From the NCBI RefSeq assembly GCF_024171895.1, contig NZ_JAMTCQ010000008.1, forward strand, positions 496,001 to 560,000: a stretch of 64,000 nt of DNA. Direction: 5' to 3'. A model generated the notes under the pieces. It did not search any database. It was not told the origin of the DNA and worked only from the letters and a program-made list of their open reading frames with translations. The position numbers and the translations under genes were made by a program. Positions 15,616 through 22,247 of this stretch are shown piece after piece (the first letter of the stretch is position 1; each line of letters opens with the position of its first letter). The stretch is from Prauserella halophila (GTDB lineage Bacteria; Actinomycetota; Actinomycetes; Mycobacteriales; Pseudonocardiaceae).

Positions 15616-15678
15616 TCCGGCGCAGCCTGACGCGACGCCGTCACCGATCGGTGCATGCCCACACGGCGCCTATCCGAT

Positions 15679-15708
15679 TAGACAGTTGCCTGTCTAGAAG
15701 AATAGACT
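15679..15708 (+). promoter_or_regulatory. Promoter with overlapping 18-bp operator for the hicAB-like pair
   Basis: TAGACAG-TTGC-CTGTCTA (15679-15696) is a perfect 7-bp inverted repeat. A -10 box TAGACT (15703-15708) follows, seven bases before the GTG at 15716, so the mRNA is probably leaderless. The palindrome lies where the polymerase -35/spacer contact would be, as expected for an autorepressor such as the HTH-bearing HicB-like protein encoded by the pair. Confidence 0.6.
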
Positions 15709-15715
15709 TACCATC

Positions 15716-15976
15716 GTGGTGACGACGAGACTCAAGCCGGCCAAGGTGCTCAGCCTGGCGAGAAGGGCCGCCCGCAAGCGCGGGCTGACGGTCGAGCAGC
15801 TCCCGGGCCGGGGAAAGGGATCCCATCAGGTCTATGTCGTCACGGATGCCGCCGGTGCGGAAGTCGGGCGATTCGCCATCACCGGTCATAACCGAGAGCT
15901 GTCCTGGACCGTTCTCCGGAGTATCGAGGACGCCCTCGGACACCTTTTCGGCGCGAAATGGATGGAGGAGACGTGA
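15716..15976 (+). CDS. HicA-like toxin (double-stranded-RNA-binding fold)
   Basis: 86 aa and basic. The key HicA signature is GRGKGSHQVYVV (about 33-44), whose His is the likely catalytic residue for mRNA cleavage; GHNRELSWTVLRSIED follows and corresponds to the conserved C-terminal helix. The start GTG 15716 has no Shine-Dalgarno but a -10 box seven bases upstream. Its TGA overlaps the next GTG. Together the genes form a compact type II toxin-antitoxin-like unit. Assignment rests on motif and context. Confidence 0.78.
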   Translation: MVTTRLKPAKVLSLARRAARKRGLTVEQLPGRGKGSHQVYVVTDAAGAEVGRFAITGHNRELSWTVLRSIEDALGHLFGAKWMEET

Positions 15977-16377
15977 CGAACGAACGGCCGTACTACGACG
16001 TGGTCGTCACTCGTGAGGACGGCCTGTGGGTCGCCGTGGTCGACGGGCTAGCGGGTGGCGCGACCGATGTCGACCGCATGCGCGATCTCGAACCCGACGT
16101 GCGCGACCTCATCGCGGGCCTTCGTGATCTCGACCCCGAGGATTTCGAGATCACGTGGCATTACCGCCACCGTGAGCACGACCTGACGCCTGCCGTCACC
16201 CTGCTCCACGAACGCGAGCAGTCCGCCGACGAGGCCATGCGCAAACGCGACGAGGCGCGCCATTCGGCGATCATCGAGATGCACGAGGCCGGACTGAGCT
16301 ATCGGACCATCGCCGACCTCGTCGGCATGTCGCACCAGCGCGTCCAGCAGCTTGCGAGCGCCGACACCTCGGTCTGA
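15973..16377 (+). CDS. HicB-like antitoxin with C-terminal HTH
   Basis: 134 aa. Residues 5-60 (YYDVVVTREDGLWVAVVDGL...DVRDLIAGL) match the partial RNase-H-fold domain of HicB. The C-terminal 35 residues (AGLSYRTIADLVGMSHQRVQQL) are a clear helix-turn-helix, suited to binding the palindrome at 15679. A charged helix (105-120) links the two. GTG 15973 overlaps the toxin stop. It should neutralise the HicA-like protein and repress the pair's own promoter; both roles are inferred from the family. Confidence 0.78.
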   Translation: MTNERPYYDVVVTREDGLWVAVVDGLAGGATDVDRMRDLEPDVRDLIAGLRDLDPEDFEITWHYRHREHDLTPAVTLLHEREQSADEAMRKRDEARHSAIIEMHEAGLSYRTIADLVGMSHQRVQQLASADTSV

Positions 16378-16446
16378 GCCGGCTCAGTCTGCGGGCGCGG
16401 CCTGAGCCGGCGTCACGGCGAGTCGGCGTATGCCAGAGTGTTCGGC

Positions 16447-17214
16447 ATGGCTGACGAACTCGTCCACTACGACCTCGACGACGGGGTCGCGACGATCACA
16501 CTGGACTCGCCGCACAACCGCAACGCCCTGTCGGCGCAACTGCGCCGCGAACTCACCGACGCACTGACCAGGGCCATCGGCGACGAGCACGCGCGCGTGA
16601 TCGTGTTGACCCACACCGGCACCGTCTTCTGCGCCGGGATGGACCTCAAGGAAGCCAAGGGCGCGGGCTCCGACGACCAGGGGGTGAACGGTTTCCCCGC
16701 GATCCTCGAGCAGCTCTGGACGAGCCCGAAGCCGGTCGTCGCCAAGCTGTCCGGGCCCGCTCGCGCCGGTGGTGTCGGCATGGTCGCGGCCGCCGACATC
16801 GCAGTGGCGGCGGCCGACGCGACGTTCGCGTTCACCGAGGTCCGCATCGGCGTCGTGCCCGCACTGATCTCGGTCACCGTGCTGCCGCGGCTCTCCCCGC
16901 GCGCGGCCCACGAACTCTTCCTCACCGGCGACACGTTCGACGCCGCGCGCGCCGCCGAGGTGGGACTGCTCAACGCCGCGGTCCCGGCCGACGAGCTCGA
17001 CGCGACGGTCGCCTCCTACACCGACTCGCTGGTGCGCGGCGGGCCGACGGCACTGGCGGCGACGAAGGAGCTGCTGCAGGGCGAACGCGGCCGCACCATG
17101 GGCGCCGAGCTGGAGAAGATGCAGGCGTTGTCGGCGCACCACTTCGCGAGCGAGGAAGGCCAGGAGGGCATCGCGGCGTTCGGCGAGAAGCGCCCGCCCC
17201 GCTGGGTCCCCTGA
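16447..17214 (+). CDS. Enoyl-CoA hydratase/isomerase family protein (methylglutaconyl-CoA hydratase-like)
   Basis: 255 aa, a single crotonase domain. The CoA-binding AGMDLKEAKG lies at about 64 and the oxyanion region GPARAGGVGMVAAADIAVA near 115. FTEVRIGVVPALISVTVLPRL keeps the second catalytic Glu. The first Glu of classical enoyl-CoA hydratases (GGGCEL type) is replaced by Gly-Val, as in AUH/LiuC-type methylglutaconyl-CoA hydratases. A leucine or fatty-acid degradation role is possible. No other pathway gene is adjacent. A GTG at 16438 in the same frame is an alternative start; neither has a good ribosome site. Confidence 0.85.
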   Translation: MADELVHYDLDDGVATITLDSPHNRNALSAQLRRELTDALTRAIGDEHARVIVLTHTGTVFCAGMDLKEAKGAGSDDQGVNGFPAILEQLWTSPKPVVAKLSGPARAGGVGMVAAADIAVAAADATFAFTEVRIGVVPALISVTVLPRLSPRAAHELFLTGDTFDAARAAEVGLLNAAVPADELDATVASYTDSLVRGGPTALAATKELLQGERGRTMGAELEKMQALSAHHFASEEGQEGIAAFGEKRPPRWVP

Positions 17215-17279
17215 TTCTCCGGCCGGCCACCGACGGCCGAACCCGGGTGCGCAGGCAGCAGCGCGCGCGTGGTCGGGCG

Positions 17280-17660
17280 TCAGGAGTCGGCGAGCAGCAC
17301 GGTGAACCGGCGGGTGCTGACCCGGTCACCACCGGCCGCGAGGGCACGCTGGGCGTCCGAGAGCGTGCCGTGCACCGCGAGATACGTCCGCGGATCGGAC
17401 TGCTTCAGCACGTCCGCACCGACCCACACCAGGACGTGCTCCCCTGCGGGCAACCACGACAGGTCGGTCAGGCAGTCGTACAGCGCGTCCAGGTTCCGGC
17501 CGAAGTGGGGCGGGAACCGCAGCAGCGCGGCGATGGCGTCGAGCGTCATCGCCTTGTCGGTCAGCACACTGCCGTCGAGCACGTAGGCGAAGGCGCCGCG
17601 CGCCTTGGCGTCGGCCACGAGAGCGCTGCTGTCGGGGTTGGGTGCAGGCGTGGATGTCAC
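17280..17660 (-). CDS. Barstar-family ribonuclease inhibitor
   Basis: 126 aa. The barstar core is AYVLDGSVLTDKAMTLDAIAALLRFPPHFGRNLDALYDCLTDLSWL, with the acidic helix that plugs the RNase active site. It starts with GTG two bases after the stop of the RNase gene, so nuclease and inhibitor are made together. The inhibitor has no signal peptide and protects the cytoplasm before the nuclease is exported. Confidence 0.92.
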   Translation of the reverse strand: MTSTPAPNPDSSALVADAKARGAFAYVLDGSVLTDKAMTLDAIAALLRFPPHFGRNLDALYDCLTDLSWLPAGEHVLVWVGADVLKQSDPRTYLAVHGTLSDAQRALAAGGDRVSTRRFTVLLADS

Positions 17661-17662
17661 GG

Positions 17663-18085
17663 TCAGGTCCGGGTATCGACGACGACGAACGATGCGTAGT
17701 GGTCTCCGGTGTAGTACAGCTCGTCCTCGCTGCCGGTGACGAGCCGCCGCGCCCCACGGTCGGCACTGCCGGGCGTGGCGACCGTGTACTCGTGGTAGTA
17801 GCCGTCGGGTTCGTCGGGCAACAACCCTTCCCGGTTGCCGAAGACCGTGCCGTCCCGCTCGGGATACGGGAACGGGCCACCGCGTTCGATGAGCTCCCAC
17901 GTCCGTTCGGCGTCCGGGGGCAGGTCGTCGAAGACCACCACCTCGAAACCGGATTCCGCGCCGGGCAGGCTACCGCCTCCGCCCGCGGCATCGCCTCCCC
18001 CGGTGAGCTCGCCCACCAGCCAGCCACCGAGTGCGAGCAGGATGAGTCCGGCCAACGCCACACTGATACGCCTGCGCGAGAACAC
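17663..18085 (-). CDS. Membrane-anchored or secreted guanyl-specific ribonuclease (RNase Sa/barnase family)
   Basis: 140 aa. Residues 1-25 are a signal peptide or anchor (RRR then VALAGLILLALGGWLVG). The Gly-rich linker is followed by an RNase Sa-like domain with GPFPYPERDGTVFGNREGLLP. Catalytic residues align with RNase Sa: Glu99 (HEYTV), Arg114 (GARR) and His129 (TGDHYASF). It cleaves RNA after guanine outside the cell. GTG 18085 follows a GGAGG that overlaps the stop of the upstream small membrane gene. RNase Sa's disulfide cysteines are absent here. Confidence 0.93.
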   Translation of the reverse strand: MFSRRRISVALAGLILLALGGWLVGELTGGGDAAGGGGSLPGAESGFEVVVFDDLPPDAERTWELIERGGPFPYPERDGTVFGNREGLLPDEPDGYYHEYTVATPGSADRGARRLVTGSEDELYYTGDHYASFVVVDTRT

Positions 18086-18094
18086 GCGCGCCTC

Positions 18095-18325
18095 CTAGGA
18101 ACCCGGGCGGCCGTCGGCGGGCCGCTCCGTCTGCTCGTCCGGCCGCACGCGGCGCACCCGGCCCGCGAGAGTCATGGCGAGATCCACACCACAGCGGAGC
18201 ACCCAGGTCGCGGCGGCACAGATCGGCAGCAGCACCGCCACGACCAGCACGAACTGCAACGGGAACCACTGCTGCGCGAGCCAGAGCTCGAACCCGTCCC
18301 ACCAGCGGGCAACTCCGTCGAACAC
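18095..18325 (-). CDS. Small single-span membrane protein upstream of the RNase
   Basis: 76 aa. Trp-rich N-terminus (WWDGFELWLAQQWF), one long hydrophobic helix (FVLVVAVLLPICAAATWVL) and a charged cytoplasmic tail. It is the first gene of the RNase/barstar operon; only nine bases separate it from the RNase start. Homologues of unknown function appear in other actinomycetes. Whether it aids export or immunity is unknown. Confidence 0.65.
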   Translation of the reverse strand: MFDGVARWWDGFELWLAQQWFPLQFVLVVAVLLPICAAATWVLRCGVDLAMTLAGRVRRVRPDEQTERPADGRPGS

Positions 18326-18345
18326 AACCGCGAGCCTACTGCAGG

Positions 18346-18351
18346 TACGTT
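18346..18351 (+). promoter_or_regulatory. -10 element for leaderless dehydrogenase gene
   Basis: TACGTT sits six bases before ATG 18358, with no Shine-Dalgarno between. It fits the TAnnnT plus six-to-seven-base spacing of leaderless actinomycete promoters. The divergent RNase operon starts only 21 bp further upstream, so the two promoters overlap. Confidence 0.45.
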
Positions 18352-18357
18352 GACGCC

Positions 18358-19323
18358 ATGTTCGCCGTCTATGCCAACGAAGCCAATGCCGACGACCCCC
18401 TGGCCTCCCTCGTCGTGGGCGAGCGCCCCGAGCCGGAGGTGCCGGCGGGCTGGGTCAAGGTCAACGTCAAGGCCGCGAGCCTGAACATGCACGACATCTG
18501 GACGCTGCGCGGTGTCGGGATCAAGAGTGAGCAGTTCCCCATGACCCTGGGCTGCGACGGTGCCGGAGTGCTCGACGACGGCACCGAGGTGGTCATCCAC
18601 TCGGTCGTGAACGACGAGTCGTGGCGCGGTGACGACACGCTGGACCCGAAGCGCACCCTGCTGACCGAGAAGCACCAGGGCACGTTCGCCGACTCGGTCG
18701 TGGTGCCCGCCCGCAACGCCGTCCCGAAGCCCGCCGGGCTGTCGATGTCCGAAGCCGCGACGATGGGCACCGCCTGGCTCACCGCCTACCGCATGCTGTT
18801 CGTCAAGTCGGGCCTGCGCCCCGGGCAGACGATGCTGGTGCAGGGCGCCTCCGGTGGCGTGTCGACGGCGCTCGTGCAACTCGGCCGCGCAGCCGGCCTG
18901 CGGGTCTGGGTCACCGGCCGCAGCGAGGACAAGCGTGCGCTGGCCGACGGGCTCGGCGCGCACCAGACGTTCGAATCGGGTGCTCGCCTGCCCGAGCGTG
19001 TGGACGGCGTGTTCGAGACGGTCGGCAAGGCCACCTGGTCGCACTCGATGAAGTCGCTCAAACCGGGCGGCATCATCGTCGTGTCGGGCTCGACGAGCGG
19101 TCCGGACGCGAGCGCCGAGCTGCAGCGCCTGTTCTTCCTCCAGCTGCGGGTCGCCGGTTCGACCATGGGAACCCGCGACGAGCTGGCCGACCTGCTCTCC
19201 TACACCGAGTTGGCAGGCATCCGGCCGCAGATCGGCGCCGAATTGCCGTTCGACGAGGCGGCGACGGGCTTCGAAGACATGCTCGAAGGACGAACATCGG
19301 GAAAGGTCGTCTTCAGCCGATAA
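18358..19323 (+). CDS. Zinc-independent MDR-family oxidoreductase (quinone reductase-like)
   Basis: 321 aa. An N-terminal GroES-like domain has VKAASLNMHDIWTLRG; the Rossmann domain has MLVQGASGGVSTALVQLGRAAGLRVWVTGRS (NADPH-binding). The structural and catalytic zinc cysteines of alcohol dehydrogenases are absent, pointing to the quinone oxidoreductase/enoyl reductase branch. Substrate unknown. Transcription appears leaderless from a -10 at 18346. Confidence 0.88.
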   Translation: MFAVYANEANADDPLASLVVGERPEPEVPAGWVKVNVKAASLNMHDIWTLRGVGIKSEQFPMTLGCDGAGVLDDGTEVVIHSVVNDESWRGDDTLDPKRTLLTEKHQGTFADSVVVPARNAVPKPAGLSMSEAATMGTAWLTAYRMLFVKSGLRPGQTMLVQGASGGVSTALVQLGRAAGLRVWVTGRSEDKRALADGLGAHQTFESGARLPERVDGVFETVGKATWSHSMKSLKPGGIIVVSGSTSGPDASAELQRLFFLQLRVAGSTMGTRDELADLLSYTELAGIRPQIGAELPFDEAATGFEDMLEGRTSGKVVFSR

Positions 19324-19365
19324 TACGAAAATACCGCTGACCAGGGGAAATGGCGAACACAGGGA

Positions 19366-19386
19366 GTCACGATATCGTTTCGTGAC
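19366..19386. promoter_or_regulatory. Inverted repeat before the hydrolase gene
   Basis: GTCACGA (19366-19372) and TCGTGAC (19380-19386) are perfect arms around a seven-base loop. It lies 43 bp after the dehydrogenase stop and 47 bp before the hydrolase start. It could be an operator for the latter, or a weak terminator for the former. Confidence 0.4.
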
Positions 19387-19420
19387 CTTTGTTACGGACC
19401 TCGAACCGGAGATCTGTGTT

Positions 19421-19426
19421 TAGCCT
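19421..19426 (+). promoter_or_regulatory. -10 element for leaderless hydrolase gene
   Basis: TAGCCT lies six bases before ATG 19433 and no ribosome site is present, again predicting a leaderless transcript. Confidence 0.45.
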
Positions 19427-19432
19427 GGTTCC

Positions 19433-20545
19433 ATGATCGCATCCCGGCGGGAGGCATCGGTCTCCCCGGCAGCAGCCGAGGTTCCGGGGAATCCGGACGC
19501 GTCCGACGCTCCGGATTCCCCGGAACCTCCGGATATCGAGACCCGCTCCGGCCGCCCCGGCGCGGGCTCCGACCAAGACATCGAGATCCGCACCGGCTAC
19601 CGCCGGTTCGGTGGCTTCTCGACCCGGGTCCTCGAAGCGGGCCCTCGGCCCGTGGAACGCCCCGCGGGGCGGCGTTTCCGTAAACGCAGCGACGAGCGCC
19701 GTCGCCACGTACCCCGGCTCGTCCTGCTGCACGGCTACTGCGACAGCGCCGACACCTGGCGTCCGGTGCTGACCGAGCTGGCGCGCGCAGGCGTGGCCGC
19801 GATCGCCGTCGACCTCCCCGGGTTCGGCGAGGCCTCGGCCCTGCGGTCCGGGGCGATGCTGCCGCAGCTCGACGTGTTCACCGCCGCCGTCGCAGCGGAC
19901 CAGTCGGCGCTGGGCGGGGTCGTGCTGGCGGGCAACTCGCTCGGCGGCACCATGGCGTTGCGGGCGGCCCAGAATCCGTCCTTGCCACTATCGGGCGTCG
20001 CCTCGATCGCGGCGCCCGGCCTGTCCGACTCGTGGCTCGTCCGCGGGCTCGCACGGAACCCGCTCACCCGGCTCGCCACATCCCTGCCCGTGCCCGTCCC
20101 CCGCTTCCTCGTCAGGGGCATCGCCGAGCAGGTCGTGCCGCGGTTGCTGTACGCCGACTCGAGCAAGGCGGCGGCCGAGCACGTCGACCGGTTCGTCGAC
20201 CTGTTTCCGGACTTGCCTGCGACCGGCGAGCGCCTGGAACAGGCCGCGCGCCTGCTCACCGAGCTGGACGACGCCTACGAGCTCGAACGCATCACGCTGC
20301 CCCTGCTCGCGGTGGCCTGCGGTCGCGACCGGCTGGTCAACGCGAACTCGGGCAAGCGCCTGCACTCACTCGTACCGCACAGCAGGCTGCTGGTCCGCGA
20401 GGACTGGGGACACTGCCCGCAGCTCGACGACCCGCACGGACTCGCGCAGGCGCTGCACTACTTCGCGGGCAGCGCGCTGGCCGAACGGCCGCAGTCGCCG
20501 AGCCGGAACGCCCGCACCGGGATACTCTCCGGCGCCGCGGGGTAG
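19433..20545 (+). CDS. Alpha/beta hydrolase
   Basis: 370 aa. A disordered Pro/Ser/Asp N-terminus (1-75) is followed by an alpha/beta-hydrolase fold. It has the oxyanion HGYCDSADTWRPV, the nucleophile elbow GNSLGG (Ser in the middle), an acid in ACGRDRLVN and the catalytic His in WGHCPQLDDP. A mobile lid is predicted between. Substrate unknown; probable ester or lactone hydrolase. The stop lies in a doubled GGGGTAGAGCC sequence. It is likely transcribed without a 5' leader. Confidence 0.86.
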   Translation: MIASRREASVSPAAAEVPGNPDASDAPDSPEPPDIETRSGRPGAGSDQDIEIRTGYRRFGGFSTRVLEAGPRPVERPAGRRFRKRSDERRRHVPRLVLLHGYCDSADTWRPVLTELARAGVAAIAVDLPGFGEASALRSGAMLPQLDVFTAAVAADQSALGGVVLAGNSLGGTMALRAAQNPSLPLSGVASIAAPGLSDSWLVRGLARNPLTRLATSLPVPVPRFLVRGIAEQVVPRLLYADSSKAAAEHVDRFVDLFPDLPATGERLEQAARLLTELDDAYELERITLPLLAVACGRDRLVNANSGKRLHSLVPHSRLLVREDWGHCPQLDDPHGLAQALHYFAGSALAERPQSPSRNARTGILSGAAG

Positions 20546-20570
20546 AGCCGTGGGGTAGAGCCCGTCCCGG

Positions 20571-21626
20571 CTACTCGCCGAACCGGCGGGCGGCCGCCGA
20601 CACGGCCTCCCGTGCCTGGTCGGCGAGCCGCGCGACGATCCGTTCGGCGGGCGCCGACTCCGTCAACGGGTAGGTCTGTCCCGCCCAGAGCGACACCGCC
20701 TCCGGATCGCCCGCGGCCGTGGCCGCGGCACGCACCGGCTTGGTGATGTTGTTCAGCTGCGGATATGCGGCGGGAGCGCTCGCCGAGTTCTCCCGCAGGA
20801 ACCGGTTCTCCAGACCTCGCGCGGGCCTGCCGCTGAAGGCGCGTGTGATCGCCGTCGACCGGCCGGCCGCGTCGAGGGCCGCGCGATAGGTGCCGTTCGT
20901 GCCCGCCTCGTCGGCGCGCAGGAACGCCGTCCCGAGCTGCGCGGCCACCGCGCCCGCCGACAGGGCGGCCGCGACGTCCGCGCCGTGCACGAGCCCGCCC
21001 GCAGCCACGAGCGGCAGGTCGGTCTCACCCCCGATGAGGCGGAGCGCCGAGAGCAGGCCCAGCAACGGCCCGCCACTGTCGGTGCCGGCGTCGTCGGTGA
21101 ACACGGCCCGGTGCCCGCCGGCCTCGAAGCCCTGGACACACAGCACGTCTGCGCCCGCCGCAGCCGCCTCGCGCGCCTCGTCGGGCGTCGTCACGGTCAC
21201 CACGACGGTCGCGCCCGCCTCGTGGAGCCGCTCGATGTCGGCGACGAGCGGCGTGCCGAAGGTGAACGAGACGACCGGCACCCGCCGCTCGACGACGAGA
21301 TCCAGTTTCGCCGCGTAGCCGTCGTCGTCCCACCGACCGGCACCGGGCGTAACCCCGTAGCGGTCGGCTTCGCCGCGTAGCCGGTCGGCATACGACGTCA
21401 CGTCGACCAGCGACCGCACGCCGGGGACGAACAGGTTCACCCCGAACGTCTCCCCCGCGAGTTCACGGGTCTTGTGGATCTGGTCGGCCAGCGTCGCTGC
21501 CGTGAGGTAGCCCCCGGCGAGGAACCCGAAGCCACCTGCCCGCACGACCGAGGTGACCAGTTCCGGAGTGGACGGACCGCCGGCCATCGGCGCCGCGATC
21601 ACCGGGACGCGCAAGGACTCGAACAT
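20571..21626 (-). CDS. Nitronate monooxygenase family protein (FMN-dependent)
   Basis: 351 aa from ATG 21626; in-frame ATGs at 21635 and 21725 are alternatives. TIM barrel: RVPVIAAPMAGGPSTPELV at the start, FLAGGYL, FGVNLF, then VCVQG-like residues in ADVLCVQGFEAGGHRAVF, which includes the catalytic His of class I/II nitronate monooxygenases. The FMN phosphate site is ALSAGAVAAQLGTAFLRADEAG. The family oxidises alkyl nitronates such as propionate-3-nitronate, a detoxification role. Confidence 0.88.
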   Translation of the reverse strand: MFESLRVPVIAAPMAGGPSTPELVTSVVRAGGFGFLAGGYLTAATLADQIHKTRELAGETFGVNLFVPGVRSLVDVTSYADRLRGEADRYGVTPGAGRWDDDGYAAKLDLVVERRVPVVSFTFGTPLVADIERLHEAGATVVVTVTTPDEAREAAAAGADVLCVQGFEAGGHRAVFTDDAGTDSGGPLLGLLSALRLIGGETDLPLVAAGGLVHGADVAAALSAGAVAAQLGTAFLRADEAGTNGTYRAALDAAGRSTAITRAFSGRPARGLENRFLRENSASAPAAYPQLNNITKPVRAAATAAGDPEAVSLWAGQTYPLTESAPAERIVARLADQAREAVSAAARRFGE

Positions 21627-21858
21627 GCCCCTCATCGTACGAACGGGCACCACCGGGGCTCGATGCGGCATCGGGGTGCCATCGGCACGTGACGCGGTGG
21701 ACCGCGGACGGCAGATCGCGATCATGTGACATCCGGGCCGGCAACGTAACGCCGCGATGACCCATCGTCACCCGCCTGAGCTACACCTCGTTTCGAGCCC
21801 GCTAATCCTGTCCGCCGAATCTTGAGTGGGCCGTTCGGAGCGATGCAGGCTACCGGCC

Positions 21859-21881
21859 ATACGCGAGATCCCTTCGCGTAT
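21859..21881 (+). promoter_or_regulatory. Palindrome in the 5' region of the secreted peptide gene
   Basis: ATACGCGA and TCGCGTAT form perfect 8-bp arms around GATCCCT, ending 21 bases before the ATG and just ahead of the ribosome site. It could be a DNA operator or an RNA hairpin in the leader. No terminator-like tail follows. Confidence 0.5.
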
Positions 21882-21902
21882 CACCCGAGAGGAAGAGGAC
21901 AT

Positions 21903-22115
21903 ATGACCGAGAAGCAGCAGACCCCGTCCGCCGCGAAGCGCTGGACCATGCGCGGCCTCGCCGTGAGCGCGCTCGCCGTCCCGATGGTGGCGGTGCTCGG
22001 CGGGACGGCCTCGGCGGCGGAACTGACGCCGATCGCCGAGTATCTCGACGAGACGATCGCCGCCACGTCCGCCTCGCTGGTCGAGGCCCTGGGCGTGCTG
22101 CTCGGCGTGAGCTGA
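21903..22115 (+). CDS. Small secreted peptide
   Basis: 70 aa. Basic N-region, hydrophobic core (GLAVSALAVPMVAVLGG) and a likely signal-peptidase site TASA|AEL give a mature peptide of about 33 residues. This peptide is amphipathic (PIAEYLDETIAATSASLVEALGVLLG) and has no cysteine. I do not recognise the family. The frame is open upstream, but ATG 21903 has a GGAAGAGG ribosome site and begins the signal peptide. A palindrome precedes it and a 42-bp perfect palindrome follows, so it is a stand-alone transcription unit. Confidence 0.75.
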   Translation: MTEKQQTPSAAKRWTMRGLAVSALAVPMVAVLGGTASAAELTPIAEYLDETIAATSASLVEALGVLLGVS

Positions 22116-22128
22116 TCTCGCCTCGGAC

Positions 22129-22170
22129 GGCGAAGGCCGCGCGATCCCCGGGGATCGCGCGGCCTTCGCC
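22129..22170. terminator. 42-bp perfect palindrome, bidirectional terminator
   Basis: Arms of 21 bases (22129-22149, 22150-22170) are fully complementary with no spacer. It lies between the convergent peptide gene and lepA and should fold into a very stable hairpin in either transcript. There is no T-tract. Confidence 0.85.
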
Positions 22171-22247
22171 TGTCACGAGAGGTCGGTCACGACCGGCGTC
22201 ACGACCACGAGTGTCGCGATCGGACGGTCCGATCCGGACGCGAGTCG

